From: an uncultured Helicobacter sp.
GTDB lineage: Bacteria > Campylobacterota > Campylobacteria > Campylobacterales > Helicobacteraceae
Direction of reading: 5' to 3'
DNA: 64,000 bases
NCBI GenBank assembly: GCA_949287835.1
Contig: CASEHV010000002.1
Coordinates: 1-64,000 of the forward strand
Position 1 is the first letter of the stretch. Each line of letters opens with the position of its first letter. A model generated the notes under the pieces. It saw only the letters and a program-made list of their open reading frames with translations, was not told where the DNA came from and made no database searches. A program made the translations under genes and the position numbers. Of the stretch, positions 1 through 7,810 are shown piece after piece.

Positions 1-1372
1 TATTTGTAACGACTTCTACTCTGCCTTTTGCATTTTCTACCTGTGTTGTGAAATCTAGTCTTGTGTAAGAATCAAAGACTCTATTTATTTCATTTGTATC
101 ACTACCTATCTTTTCTTGCAGAACGTCTAGCATTTTATTTAATGTGTCTTTTAGTCTTAAAAGCTCAGGATTGTTTGGGGAATGTTCTATTCTAGTATCT
201 AGTCTCCCTTCCTCTACATCTCTTGCTACCTCTAGTGCGTTCTTGACCGATGCGGAATCTTTTTCTAAGCCTAGCTTTGTAATGTCTATATTCTCATTAA
301 TCGTCTTTGCCATTAGACCAAACTCATCTTTTGAGCTAACAGATATATGCGATACCTTTTGCGTTTTATGATTGATATACTCAAACACACTACTTAGCCC
401 ACGTTGAATAATGCCGATAGGACGTAGATAATACATGATGACAAAATATAAAAACAGCACATTCAAGGCTATCATCAAAATCACGGCTATCGCAGAAATA
501 TAAGTCATCTCAGTAATTGGTGCATTAAACTCATCTGGCACAGAGGTAGAGCAGATAGAGATTGTATTCTCACTAGAATCCATAGCACTACATATCGCAA
601 GTCTCTCCTGCCCATCGACTTGGTGATAATCAAAGAGATTATTATTCCCCACTTGTTTTAGAATCTTATCAATGGTAGCGATATTCTCATTTTTTTTCAT
701 AATAATACTCGTATCATTTGAGGCAAAGACCATAAGCGTCTCATCATAGACTAGCACACTTCCAGCAAGATTGGAGAACTGCGCCTGTATGGTATCGACA
801 GGGACATCGATAGATAAAATACCTATGAATTTCCCAGCTTTCTCCAACTTGACCGCATAGGTAAATGTAGGCTTTTTAGTTACAAAATCCTCATAAATGC
901 TACTTACATATACATCATTGCGATTAAGTGCATTTTGATACCAGCCCCTCTGCGTTGCCATATATGAGGCATCACCGCCATATACTCGATATGGCTGGTC
1001 ATCTTTGGTCTCTATATCATTGCTTATTACTCTGCCACTATCAAGACCGATATAAACAGCTAAAAAGCCTCCTCCTTTTTTAAAAAACGAAAGAAACGGT
1101 GCAACATTTTGCTCTAATCCTTCTTGTGTATCTATCTTTTCTATCGGCAGGGCTAAAACTAGATTCCTAAGGCTACTCAAAGCGTCTTTATTGTTTTGTT
1201 CAAATGATTTCACTAAAGAGGTAGCATTGTTTAGCACGGCATTTTGCCCACGCACAATCTCATTATACATTGCATTACTGCTTGACCTATATGAAATATA
1301 AAATAATATAAACAAACATAACACCGCACTCAAACTAGCAAAAAAAGCTAGTTTTAACTTCAAACTTTTCAT
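1..1372 (-). CDS. Methyl-accepting chemotaxis protein, dCACHE type (N-terminal part)
   Basis: The gene is cut by the left window edge; 457 codons are visible with no stop. The product begins MKSLKLKLAFFASLSAVL, with a first membrane segment at about residues 7-29. A periplasmic double-CACHE-like sensor domain follows, carrying RGWYQNAL and a downstream YED typical of these folds. A second membrane segment lies near residue 285-310, followed by a HAMP-like region. The methyl-accepting signalling domain lies outside the window. In this family the sensor binds small ligands, often amino or organic acids, and controls CheA-driven motility; the ligand cannot be read from sequence. The ATG start has a good upstream GGGAGAG. 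A TATAAT lies at 1438-1443 on the minus strand, with an 18-base T tract (sense strand) two bases upstream of it, so expression may be phase variable. Confidence 0.9.
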   Translation of the reverse strand, partial: MKSLKLKLAFFASLSAVLCLFILFYISYRSSSNAMYNEIVRGQNAVLNNATSLVKSFEQNNKDALSSLRNLVLALPIEKIDTQEGLEQNVAPFLSFFKKGGGFLAVYIGLDSGRVISNDIETKDDQPYRVYGGDASYMATQRGWYQNALNRNDVYVSSIYEDFVTKKPTFTYAVKLEKAGKFIGILSIDVPVDTIQAQFSNLAGSVLVYDETLMVFASNDTSIIMKKNENIATIDKILKQVGNNNLFDYHQVDGQERLAICSAMDSSENTISICSTSVPDEFNAPITEMTYISAIAVILMIALNVLFLYFVIMYYLRPIGIIQRGLSSVFEYINHKTQKVSHISVSSKDEFGLMAKTINENIDITKLGLEKDSASVKNALEVARDVEEGRLDTRIEHSPNNPELLRLKDTLNKMLDVLQEKIGSDTNEINRVFDSYTRLDFTTQVENAKGRVEVVTN

Positions 1373-1437
1373 TATCTCTCCCATACACACAATGAAATAA
1401 ACAAACATAAAAATTTAAAAATAAGCACTAATTCTTC

Positions 1438-1443
1438 ATTATA
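1438..1443 (-). promoter_or_regulatory. -10 box of the chemoreceptor promoter
   Basis: A perfect TATAAT reads on the minus strand about 66 bases upstream of the chemoreceptor ATG at 1372. The homopolymer at 1446-1463 begins two bases upstream of it, where the -35/-10 spacer should be. No convincing -35 was identified. Confidence 0.6.
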
Positions 1444-1445
1444 TC

Positions 1446-1463
1446 AAAAAAAAAAAAAAAAAA
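1446..1463 (-). repeat. T18 homopolymer in the chemoreceptor promoter spacer
   Basis: Eighteen consecutive A on the plus strand are T18 in the sense of the chemoreceptor gene. The tract is separated from TATAAT by GA. Tracts of this length are prone to slipped-strand mispairing, and in Helicobacter (sabA is the known example) promoter T tracts change transcription when their length changes. The effect here is inferred from position only. Confidence 0.75.
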
Positions 1464-1632
1464 CAGGGGTAAATATATAGTTAATAAAGTCTTATACTGC
1501 GACGAAAATAGCATGAAAATACCCAAAAAGATTTGGAAACATTGAATGTAAATTTTACAATTTTTATGAAAATTATAAATAAAATCTTAAAGAAAATTAT
1601 ATTATGTATAATAATTATATATTTCCTAGTCT

Positions 1633-2025
1633 CTAATGCTCCTCTCCTAATATTACACACACAATACCTACAAAGCCAACTGCGATTCCTATATACTGCT
1701 GCAATGTAAGTGAAGGCTCAAAAAAGAGGAATGAAATAAGCAAAACTCCAATTAATCCCACAATCTCCCAAGTGGAATACGCCACCCCAAGCGCTATATT
1801 TCTAAGTGCTAAAGACATGCAGTAATATGATATGGTTATCATGAAAAGCATGTTTATCTTGGCTATAATAGAAAAGGAAATATCATATCCAATTATGCTT
1901 AAGTAATCTTTGTCAGTATACTTTCCCAAGATAGCGGGAATTCCCTCCAGCATTGATACGCCAAGCACCTCTAGCGTTATGGCAAACATGAGAAATATCC
2001 ACGCATTGCGTCTAGCTGGTATCAT
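1633..2025 (-). CDS. Small multidrug resistance (SMR) family transporter, MdtJ-like
   Basis: This 130-residue protein has four predicted membrane helices. TM1 carries the SMR glutamate in LEVLG, the residue that couples proton and substrate in EmrE. The C-terminal half (ALGVAYSTWEIVGL, then a helix ending VGFVGIVCVILGEEH) resembles MdtJ, one half of the MdtIJ spermidine exporter. Compared with EmrE there are roughly 17 extra residues between TM1 and TM2. No partner SMR gene lies next to it, so it either acts as a homodimer or its partner is elsewhere. Substrate is unknown; cationic drugs or polyamines are the family possibilities. The gene stands alone. Confidence 0.8.
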   Translation of the reverse strand: MIPARRNAWIFLMFAITLEVLGVSMLEGIPAILGKYTDKDYLSIIGYDISFSIIAKINMLFMITISYYCMSLALRNIALGVAYSTWEIVGLIGVLLISFLFFEPSLTLQQYIGIAVGFVGIVCVILGEEH

Positions 2026-2457
2026 ATAATCTCCAAATATAAATTAGACTGAATTATACTCTCAAATCTTTAAAAACTAGATTTTCTATGTTTGTTGTTA
2101 TTTTTGAAATTTTTATAAATCTTTTTAAAGTTTGTGCAATAAATTTGATTGTTTTTTGGAATTTACAAATTTAGGTTTTAAAATCTTGTATCACTATAAA
2201 CAATATTAAGAATCAAAAGATATTTCAGGCATATATTTAACGTGATAGTATGTATTTGTTATTTTAAATCTCTGCTAAAGAATCTAGATTTCTATATGTT
2301 TTGGCTAACACCTCAATATGACTTAAATTCGTCATTCTGATGTGTTAGCCGAAGAATCTCTTTCTAAAAAAATCCAAAAATCAAAAAAGATTCTTCGTCT
2401 TCGTCTCAGAATGACATAGAGAATCTAGATTCTAAAGATATTGTTAAAATTGATATT
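2026..2457. other. Gene-free stretch of about 430 bases holding one palindromic repeat
   Basis: No credible coding region or tRNA is visible between the SMR gene and the broken MFS gene. The only structure I can support is the palindromic element at 2331-2415. The rest is very AT-rich. Short AGAATCT/AGATTCT words recur, as they do throughout the window. Confidence 0.6.
2331..2415. repeat. Intergenic palindromic repeat element
   Basis: Outer arms GTCATTCTGA (2331-2340) and TCAGAATGAC (2406-2415) are perfect reverse complements. Inner arms CGAAGAATCT (2350-2359) and AGATTCTTCG (2388-2397) are also perfect reverse complements, so the element can fold into a two-step hairpin. Both halves carry the GTCATTCTGA...CGAAGAATCT pattern of a repeat I recognise as widespread in intergenic DNA of several bacterial groups. 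Only one copy is visible here, so dispersal in this genome is inferred. Confidence 0.7.
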
Positions 2458-3566
2458 CTAGCGACTCTTTAATGGCACCAGCACCAACGCACTCAGAATC
2501 AAAGCCACCCCGCAAAGCATGAAAAGCATGGAATAGCCCAGATAATCCAGCGTATAGACAAACAGCAGGGAGAAAATCGCCTGAAAGATTCCAAAATACA
2601 TAGTGAGGCTACTTGAGGCATTGCTGAGTCTTTCTCTACCGACAATCTTTAGGGCTAGGGCATTTGTCAGCGTTACATTGCCTGTCGTGGTGAATCCCAT
2701 GAGAAAAACCGAAACATTCAGCCAAAAAAATGAGTGAAAAAGCGCCAAAAAACAGGAGAGTGAATTGAAACTCAGAATCATGATGTGGGCGTTTTTCGCC
2801 CCGATTTTATCCCCTAGCATTCCACTAAGGAGACTGCCAAGTGCCGCCCCTATGCCAAAAAGCGCCCAAGAGCTGCCCGCCAAAGCTGTGCTAAAGCCCA
2901 AGTCCCGCACCAGATAATCCACCCAAAAAAGCGTGTGCGGCAGGTAGCCTATGCATTCAGCACATAGGAAGCGATGAGTAGCCACAAAAATAGCGAGGTT
3001 TTGGAATCTAGTCTACCGCTTTGCTCCTCTTTGTGCGTAGTTTTTGAGATGGGCTTGAATGCAAAAAGACTAAGGAGAAAGGCAGCAAGGCTAAGGCTAC
3101 CTAGCAGATACCACACAGCAGTGATGTCATGCTCTGCCAAAGGCGGCAGGGCATACCCGCTAAACACCAGTCCGCCGACTTTGCCCCGCACCCGCTCTGC
3201 AATGTGGGGCAGACACAGCGGGGCAGCTAGAATCATCAAGGCACTGCTCCCCACCCCAGCCAAAAATCGCCATATTCACGCCCATTCAAAGGGCAGGGAA
3301 TCCACGCTGCACACAAAAAAACTTAGCGTAATCATGCAAAAGCTAATCTGTGCGATGCGCTCTATACTTGTGTATCTGTTGAGAATCTTTACCCAAAATG
3401 CGCCGAAAATATAGCCTACCAAAATGGCAATGCCTAGCTGGAAGCTCTGCTCCTTTGTCAATCTGCCCGATAAAATGAGAATGGGAATGATGACGACATA
3501 GCCAAAACGTGCCAAGCCATTCGCCACAAAGGTCGCCAAAAAGCAGGTGAAAACGCGAGAAAACAT
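2458..3566 (-). pseudogene. Broken MFS transporter, YbfB/YjiJ-like
   Basis: Three pieces together make one roughly 370-residue 12-helix transporter. The first begins MFSRVFTCFLATFVANGLAR (3566) and ends at an in-frame TGA at 3276-3278 (...EWA stop IWRFLAGVGSS). The same frame continues to about 2955, where one base appears to be missing: adding a G in CTG-AA joins ASYVL to ECIGYLPHTLFW, restoring the Y-x-L-E-x-x-G-Y pattern of this family. The last piece runs to 2458. The lesions are therefore one nonsense codon and one -1 frameshift. It lies 39 bases downstream of another dead gene in the same direction, suggesting a former two-gene operon. Base composition looks somewhat more GC-rich than neighbours. 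A sequencing error is possible for either lesion, but less likely for both. Confidence 0.8.
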
Positions 3567-3605
3567 CTCTAATCTCCAAGCAAAGATATAGCAGTTTCCA
3601 CTGCA

Positions 3606-4587
3606 TTATTGCAATCTTGTATAAACGTAGATAAACGTAGATTGTATATGTGGTCTTGGCAGTATAAAGGTATAAAATTTAATACCCTCTGTTGGTAATC
3701 CTAAAATGAAAAGTCCGCTTGTAATTTCTCCATTTGATTTTATAGAACGAAAAAGATTGTTAATGTGAAAACATTCATGTTCGATATTGTTTGAAATAAA
3801 TTTACTTCCTAGATTATTGCTAAGTATAGATGAGAGAAACTCATCATTCTCTAAACGCAAACTATCTATTCTTGCATCTATAAGTCTTGTTGCTATATAT
3901 TCTTTATTGAATCCATCTCTGATTCTAAAATTTCCATTGCTGATATTTTCTAATTTTGCATCATATAATATATCTACAATGCCAAGTTTCATTAATTCCA
4001 ATAATTCTTTTATTCTCATAAGTGGAGGACCTACACACAATCTATTGTTTAACGGTATAAATGTTTTCATTAAAAAATTATACGAATCTTGTGTGATACC
4101 ACCAAAATCTATACATAATCTTAAAATATCTCTGACATCTCTCAAAACATCACATGCTGCCTTGATTGGACTATTTAAGTTCCCCATACTAGCTTCTTTT
4201 ATGTCGTTTTGTAAGTATTCAATAATCCTTTCCCTAAAGTCATCAGAATCTCTTGAGTTTTCTATGGGATACATAAGTTTATTTAAATTAAATTGTTTAG
4301 ATTTAGGTATAAGAATCCACGACATCTTTGCTATTTTCTGCTAGAATGTAGGCATTTCTAAAAAGAAAAGATTGTTCTCTTGCAATGTATGTGTAGCTAT
4401 ATACGTACTCCATTTCTTTTACTATCAACGGTAGAATGATGTTCGATTGAGAAAATGCTAAAATTTTTGACTCATTAATCGAAATACGTAGTTCTTTATT
4501 AATCTTCCCGCCTAACTTTTTTGATATTAATCTCTCTAAAATACATAAACCTCTTGGTCCAAAACCAACAATAGATACTCTAAACAT
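3606..4587 (-). pseudogene. Broken FAD/NAD(P)-binding protein (YdhS-like family)
   Basis: The 5' piece starts MFRVSIVGFGPRGLCILERL, a GxGxxG-type Rossmann dinucleotide fold, and stops at 4303. A second piece in another frame (from 4325 down to 3606) carries the family's C-terminal landmarks: SPIKAACDVLRDVRDILRL, PLNNRLCVGPPLMRIKELL and FILGLPTEGIKFYTF. Intact relatives are considerably longer than the roughly 330 residues that can be assembled here, so a segment between the first Rossmann unit and the middle domain seems deleted, in addition to the frameshift near 4303-4325. The family is flavin-dependent with poorly known substrates. The 3' neighbour is the dead MFS gene, so both parts of a probable pathway-plus-transporter unit have been lost. 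Confidence 0.75.
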
Positions 4588-4722
4588 AACTTTCTTTTTT
4601 AACTTACGAATTTTATAAACATTACTAAAATGTTCTAAATTATACAATAAACGTTAATAATTAACAGATGCCTATCATTGTATGGTTATAATGTTTGGCA
4701 TATCATTTTATCAAGGAGAAAT

Positions 4723-4941
4723 ATGCCTTTTGTCAATATTAGAGTTACCAAAGAAAACGGGGAGCCCACCACAGAGCAGAAGCAAGAAATCATAGCTGGT
4801 GTTACAGATTTACTCGCAAGAGTGCTGAATAAAAACAAGGCTACAACCGTTGTCATCATCGATGAGATCAGCACTGACGACTATGGCCTAGGGGGCAAGA
4901 GCATTACAGAAGTGAGAAAGGAGCAAAAGGCGGGGAAGTGA
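4723..4941 (+). CDS. 4-oxalocrotonate tautomerase family protein (DmpI/HP0924-like)
   Basis: The 72-residue product begins MPFVNIRVTKENG. Removal of Met exposes Pro1, the catalytic base of the tautomerase superfamily, and the spacing to the C-terminal GLGGKS matches small hexameric 4-OT enzymes. It closely resembles the H. pylori tautomerase HP0924. The upstream AAGGAG selects the ATG at 4723 over a longer in-frame reading from 4678. The physiological substrate in Helicobacter is unknown; the family catalyses keto-enol isomerisation of 2-hydroxymuconate-like acids. It stands alone on the plus strand. Confidence 0.88.
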   Translation: MPFVNIRVTKENGEPTTEQKQEIIAGVTDLLARVLNKNKATTVVIIDEISTDDYGLGGKSITEVRKEQKAGK

Positions 4942-5100
4942 GGGAATCTTAAATTTTCTTTAATGCTGATTCCACGTTTTTAGGGTGCTTTGGAGAAATG
5001 TGCTTAGCCGTATTGTGTAATAAAAAAAATTATGCTTTAGTTTTATCAAAATTTAAGGTTTCAGTGAGATTTTAATATAAAATACACAAAAAGGATTCTC

Positions 5101-5652
5101 ATGATACTTGATATTTTTCCAGATGGGCAGAGTGTGAATTATAAATTGGCGAGTAATTCCATTATCCCGCGTCCTATCGCTTGGGTTAGCACGGTTAGCA
5201 AAGAGGGGGTTAGCAATCTTGCACCATTTAGCTTTTTTGCACCACTTTGCACTGCGCCACTTATCTTTGGCATAAGTATTGTTAGCAAAACTAGCGGACT
5301 TTTAAAAGATACGCTTGTGAATGCAAAGGATACGGGGAGGCTAACCATTAGCACGGTGCAGCGGGGATTTTTGGATTCTATGCAGCAAAGCTCTGAGGAG
5401 TTGCCACATAATACTAGCGAGTTTGAGACATTTGGCATTGAGAGTTTTGTGGCAGATTCTCACTATCCGCCTATGGTAAAGGGTAGTTTGGTAGCATTTC
5501 TATGTGATTTTAGAGAGATTATTAGCTTTGGTGCGGGTAGCTCTACGCTTATCATCGAGGCAAAGAAGTCTTATGTCGATGATAGTATCTATAATGAAAA
5601 GCTGAAATTTAGCCTAGATAATGTGGGCAGGGCTAGTCGGTCGTTTGTGTAA
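5101..5652 (+). CDS. Flavin reductase-like FMN-binding protein
   Basis: A 183-residue protein of the flavin reductase domain family (split beta-barrel). Characteristic blocks are SIIPRPIAWVST near residue 21, followed by SNLAPFSFFAPL and PLIFGIS. The SNLAPFS block is the typical FMN phosphate-binding stretch. Such proteins bind FMN and either supply reduced flavin or act as NAD(P)H:flavin oxidoreductases; the substrate here is not determinable. Its stop codon overlaps the start of the YigZ gene (TAATG), so the two are translationally coupled. Confidence 0.85.
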   Translation: MILDIFPDGQSVNYKLASNSIIPRPIAWVSTVSKEGVSNLAPFSFFAPLCTAPLIFGISIVSKTSGLLKDTLVNAKDTGRLTISTVQRGFLDSMQQSSEELPHNTSEFETFGIESFVADSHYPPMVKGSLVAFLCDFREIISFGAGSSTLIIEAKKSYVDDSIYNEKLKFSLDNVGRASRSFV

Positions 5653-6263
5653 TGCGTTGTTTAAAACACTCTTTTATCTCAGGGCAACTAGGCTTTTTTG
5701 AATCTAAGGGTTCAAAATTCCTAGCCTATGTATATAATGTAAATCTTGAGGGGGATTTAGATGAGTTTAAAATTTTTAAAAATGCGGTGATAGAGGATTT
5801 GAGAGCAGAGCATAAAAAGGCAGTGCATTTTGTGGAGGCATTTAGAATCTTAGATTCTAATGACATGCTTTTTGAGGGTTGCAGTGATGATGGAGAGCCT
5901 AAAAATAGTTCTGCGCCTCCCATGCTAGAGGTGTTAAGAGGTGAGAATCTTGTCAATATCTTGTGTGTTTGTGTGCGATATTTTGGGGGTATAAAGCTGG
6001 GGGTAGGGGGGCTTGTGAGGGCATATAGCAATGCGGTGCTAGATTCTGTATCAAGTATGCAAAGGGAGGATTTGCTGCTGGATTATGAGAAAATGCACTC
6101 GCAAATCTTTAATATAAAAAGTGCAAGTTTTAATAGACTATGCTATCTTGCAGATAAATATAATCTTAGTATTGTTAGCAAGGAATTTTTGCAGGATAAT
6201 ATGATGGTTGCGTTGCGTGGTAGCAGAGGTGGATTAGAGAAATTTGCTTTGGAGATGTTTTAA
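5652..6263 (+). CDS. YigZ/IMPACT family protein
   Basis: A 203-residue member of the UPF0029 family. It shows the signature SDDGEPKNSSAPPMLEVL around residue 75, then VRYFGGIKLGVGGLVRAYS, which together define the IMPACT N-terminal fold. A smaller C-terminal domain of the YigZ type follows. The eukaryotic relative IMPACT regulates GCN2 translation control; the bacterial role is not established, though binding to nucleic acid or elongation-factor-like surfaces has been proposed. It overlaps the flavin reductase gene by one base. Confidence 0.88.
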   Translation: MRCLKHSFISGQLGFFESKGSKFLAYVYNVNLEGDLDEFKIFKNAVIEDLRAEHKKAVHFVEAFRILDSNDMLFEGCSDDGEPKNSSAPPMLEVLRGENLVNILCVCVRYFGGIKLGVGGLVRAYSNAVLDSVSSMQREDLLLDYEKMHSQIFNIKSASFNRLCYLADKYNLSIVSKEFLQDNMMVALRGSRGGLEKFALEMF

Positions 6264-6303
6264 TTGGCTAGAATCTACTTTGATTTTAATATAATGGCAA
6301 GAT

Positions 6304-6801
6304 ATGGTTAGATTTATTATTCTTTTTCTTTCTTTGTTTATATTATCATGCGGTTATAGACCAATGGCATATTATGCTAATAAGGCATTAGGCGATAGTG
6401 TTTATGTAAAGCTAAAAGTCAATCTTGAGAATACAGAGGAATCTGTTGCCATAAAAGATTTAGTGAATGAGGCTATTGTTTCAAGATTCCATTCGCATTT
6501 AGATAATGAGGAGAATGCCTCATCTATTGTTACAGTTGATGTGAAAGATGTGAGAGATAGCATTGTTGCTACAAATTCTCAGGGATTTGCTACATTTTAT
6601 CGCGTAATTGTCTCAATTGATTTTAGCTTTAAAAAAGAGGGTAAGAATCATGAATTTTCTAACTCTGGATATTTTGACTACGCCGCATCGCTAAATAATC
6701 CTTTAGCGACATATCAAAATAGACAGAATGCAATCCTTGAAGCAGCAAAACAGAGTTTGGATAGATTTATATCGCAGGTTGGTTATGCGGCGACATTTTA
6801 G
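6304..6801 (+). CDS. lptE: LPS-assembly lipoprotein LptE
   Basis: This 165-residue lipoprotein has a signal peptide ending in the lipobox LFILSC, with Cys16 the predicted lipidated residue. After GYRPMAYYANKALGDSVYVK the protein shows the alternating strand and helix pattern of LptE, the plug of the LptD translocon that delivers LPS to the outer leaflet. The GYRP directly after the lipid cysteine is typical of LptE/RlpB. Length and architecture fit the Helicobacter/Campylobacter version. A TATAAT-like box ends only a few bases before the ATG, so the transcript may start very close to the gene. The symbol rests on architecture more than on strong identity. Confidence 0.72.
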   Translation: MVRFIILFLSLFILSCGYRPMAYYANKALGDSVYVKLKVNLENTEESVAIKDLVNEAIVSRFHSHLDNEENASSIVTVDVKDVRDSIVATNSQGFATFYRVIVSIDFSFKKEGKNHEFSNSGYFDYAASLNNPLATYQNRQNAILEAAKQSLDRFISQVGYAATF

Positions 6802-6853
6802 TTGAAAATATGCACAGAAAATTATGGTAAAATAATATAAAAAAGGCGATATT

Positions 6854-7810
6854 ATGGCTATGTCAAATGTAGATCAAGTTACAAGTTTGCATAAAAACAA
6901 TGAATTGCAGTTGCTTTGCTTTCGCTTAGAAAAGGGCAAGGATTTGTATGCGGTGAATGTTTTTAAGATTCGCGAGGTAGTGAAGTATAGCGGTGCAATT
7001 ACCATTGTGAGCCATGAGACTAATTCTTTAGTGGAGGGGTTAATTACCATTCGTGATTTGACTATACCATTGGTAGATATGCGAAAGTGGTTTTTCTATG
7101 ACCCAAATGCCCCTACGAAAGATTTGCGTAAATATGCTGTGCCACGACAGCAAAACGATGATAATATCGTTATGATATGTGAGTTTTCAAAATGGACAAT
7201 AGGCGTTAGAATCTACGAGGCAGATAGAATTTTAAATAAACGTTGGACAGAGATAGAGCAGAGCGGTGGCAGTGTGGGAAATAATGCTGGAAGTGGGAAA
7301 TTAGTATCTAGGACGAGGTATTATGATGGCAGACTTGTGCAGGTGGTGGATATTGAAAAAATGCTTGTAGATGTATTCCCATGGATTGATGAGGAAAAAA
7401 ATAAGGAAATGGAGAATATAAGGCAGGTTGAGACCACTAAAAAGATTCTATTAGCAGATGATAGCCCCATTGTCATTAAGACAATGCAGTCTATTTTAAA
7501 TAAGCTTGGTGTGGTTCATATTAGCTTTAATAATGGTAAAAAATTATTAGATTATCTTTTTGGTGAAAATGAGGTTGATGATATAGGTATGATTATAACA
7601 GACCTAGAGATGCCAGAGGTAAGTGGCTTTGAGGTAATAAAGCAGGTAAAAGCAAATCCTAAGACTAAGCATATTCCTATCGTGGTAAATTCCTCTATGA
7701 GTGGCTCTAGCAATGAGGAGATGGCATTGTCGCTAAATGCTAATGAATTTATTTCTAAATCTAATCCTGTTGAGGTTGAGAAAGCGGTGCGAGAGCTTAT
7801 ATTGCGTTAG
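6854..7810 (+). CDS. cheV1: Chemotaxis coupling protein CheV1
   Basis: A 318-residue protein with an N-terminal CheW domain (about residues 15-165) and a C-terminal response-regulator receiver (about 192-318). The N-terminus DQVTSLHKNNELQLLCFRLE is nearly identical to H. pylori CheV1. The receiver keeps the acidic pocket in LLADDSP, the phospho-acceptor in ITDLEMPE and the later lysine in FISKSNP. CheV1 couples chemoreceptors to CheA and adjusts signalling by its own phosphorylation. An AAAAAGG ribosome site precedes the ATG. The stop abuts the convergent sialyltransferase gene with no gap. Confidence 0.95.
   Translation: MAMSNVDQVTSLHKNNELQLLCFRLEKGKDLYAVNVFKIREVVKYSGAITIVSHETNSLVEGLITIRDLTIPLVDMRKWFFYDPNAPTKDLRKYAVPRQQNDDNIVMICEFSKWTIGVRIYEADRILNKRWTEIEQSGGSVGNNAGSGKLVSRTRYYDGRLVQVVDIEKMLVDVFPWIDEEKNKEMENIRQVETTKKILLADDSPIVIKTMQSILNKLGVVHISFNNGKKLLDYLFGENEVDDIGMIITDLEMPEVSGFEVIKQVKANPKTKHIPIVVNSSMSGSSNEEMALSLNANEFISKSNPVEVEKAVRELILR

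Noticed and set aside
2974-3414. 146-codon plus-strand frame opposite the MFS pseudogene
   Set aside because: Antisense shadow; Arg/Ser/Leu-rich low-complexity translation and no ribosome site.
3343-3606. 87-codon minus-strand frame beside the MFS pseudogene
   Set aside because: Out-of-frame shadow of the transporter N-terminus, which reads as a clear membrane protein in its own frame.
3787-4344. 185-codon plus-strand frame opposite the FAD-binding pseudogene
   Set aside because: Antisense to recognisable family motifs; hydrophobic-looking composition is the usual mirror artefact.
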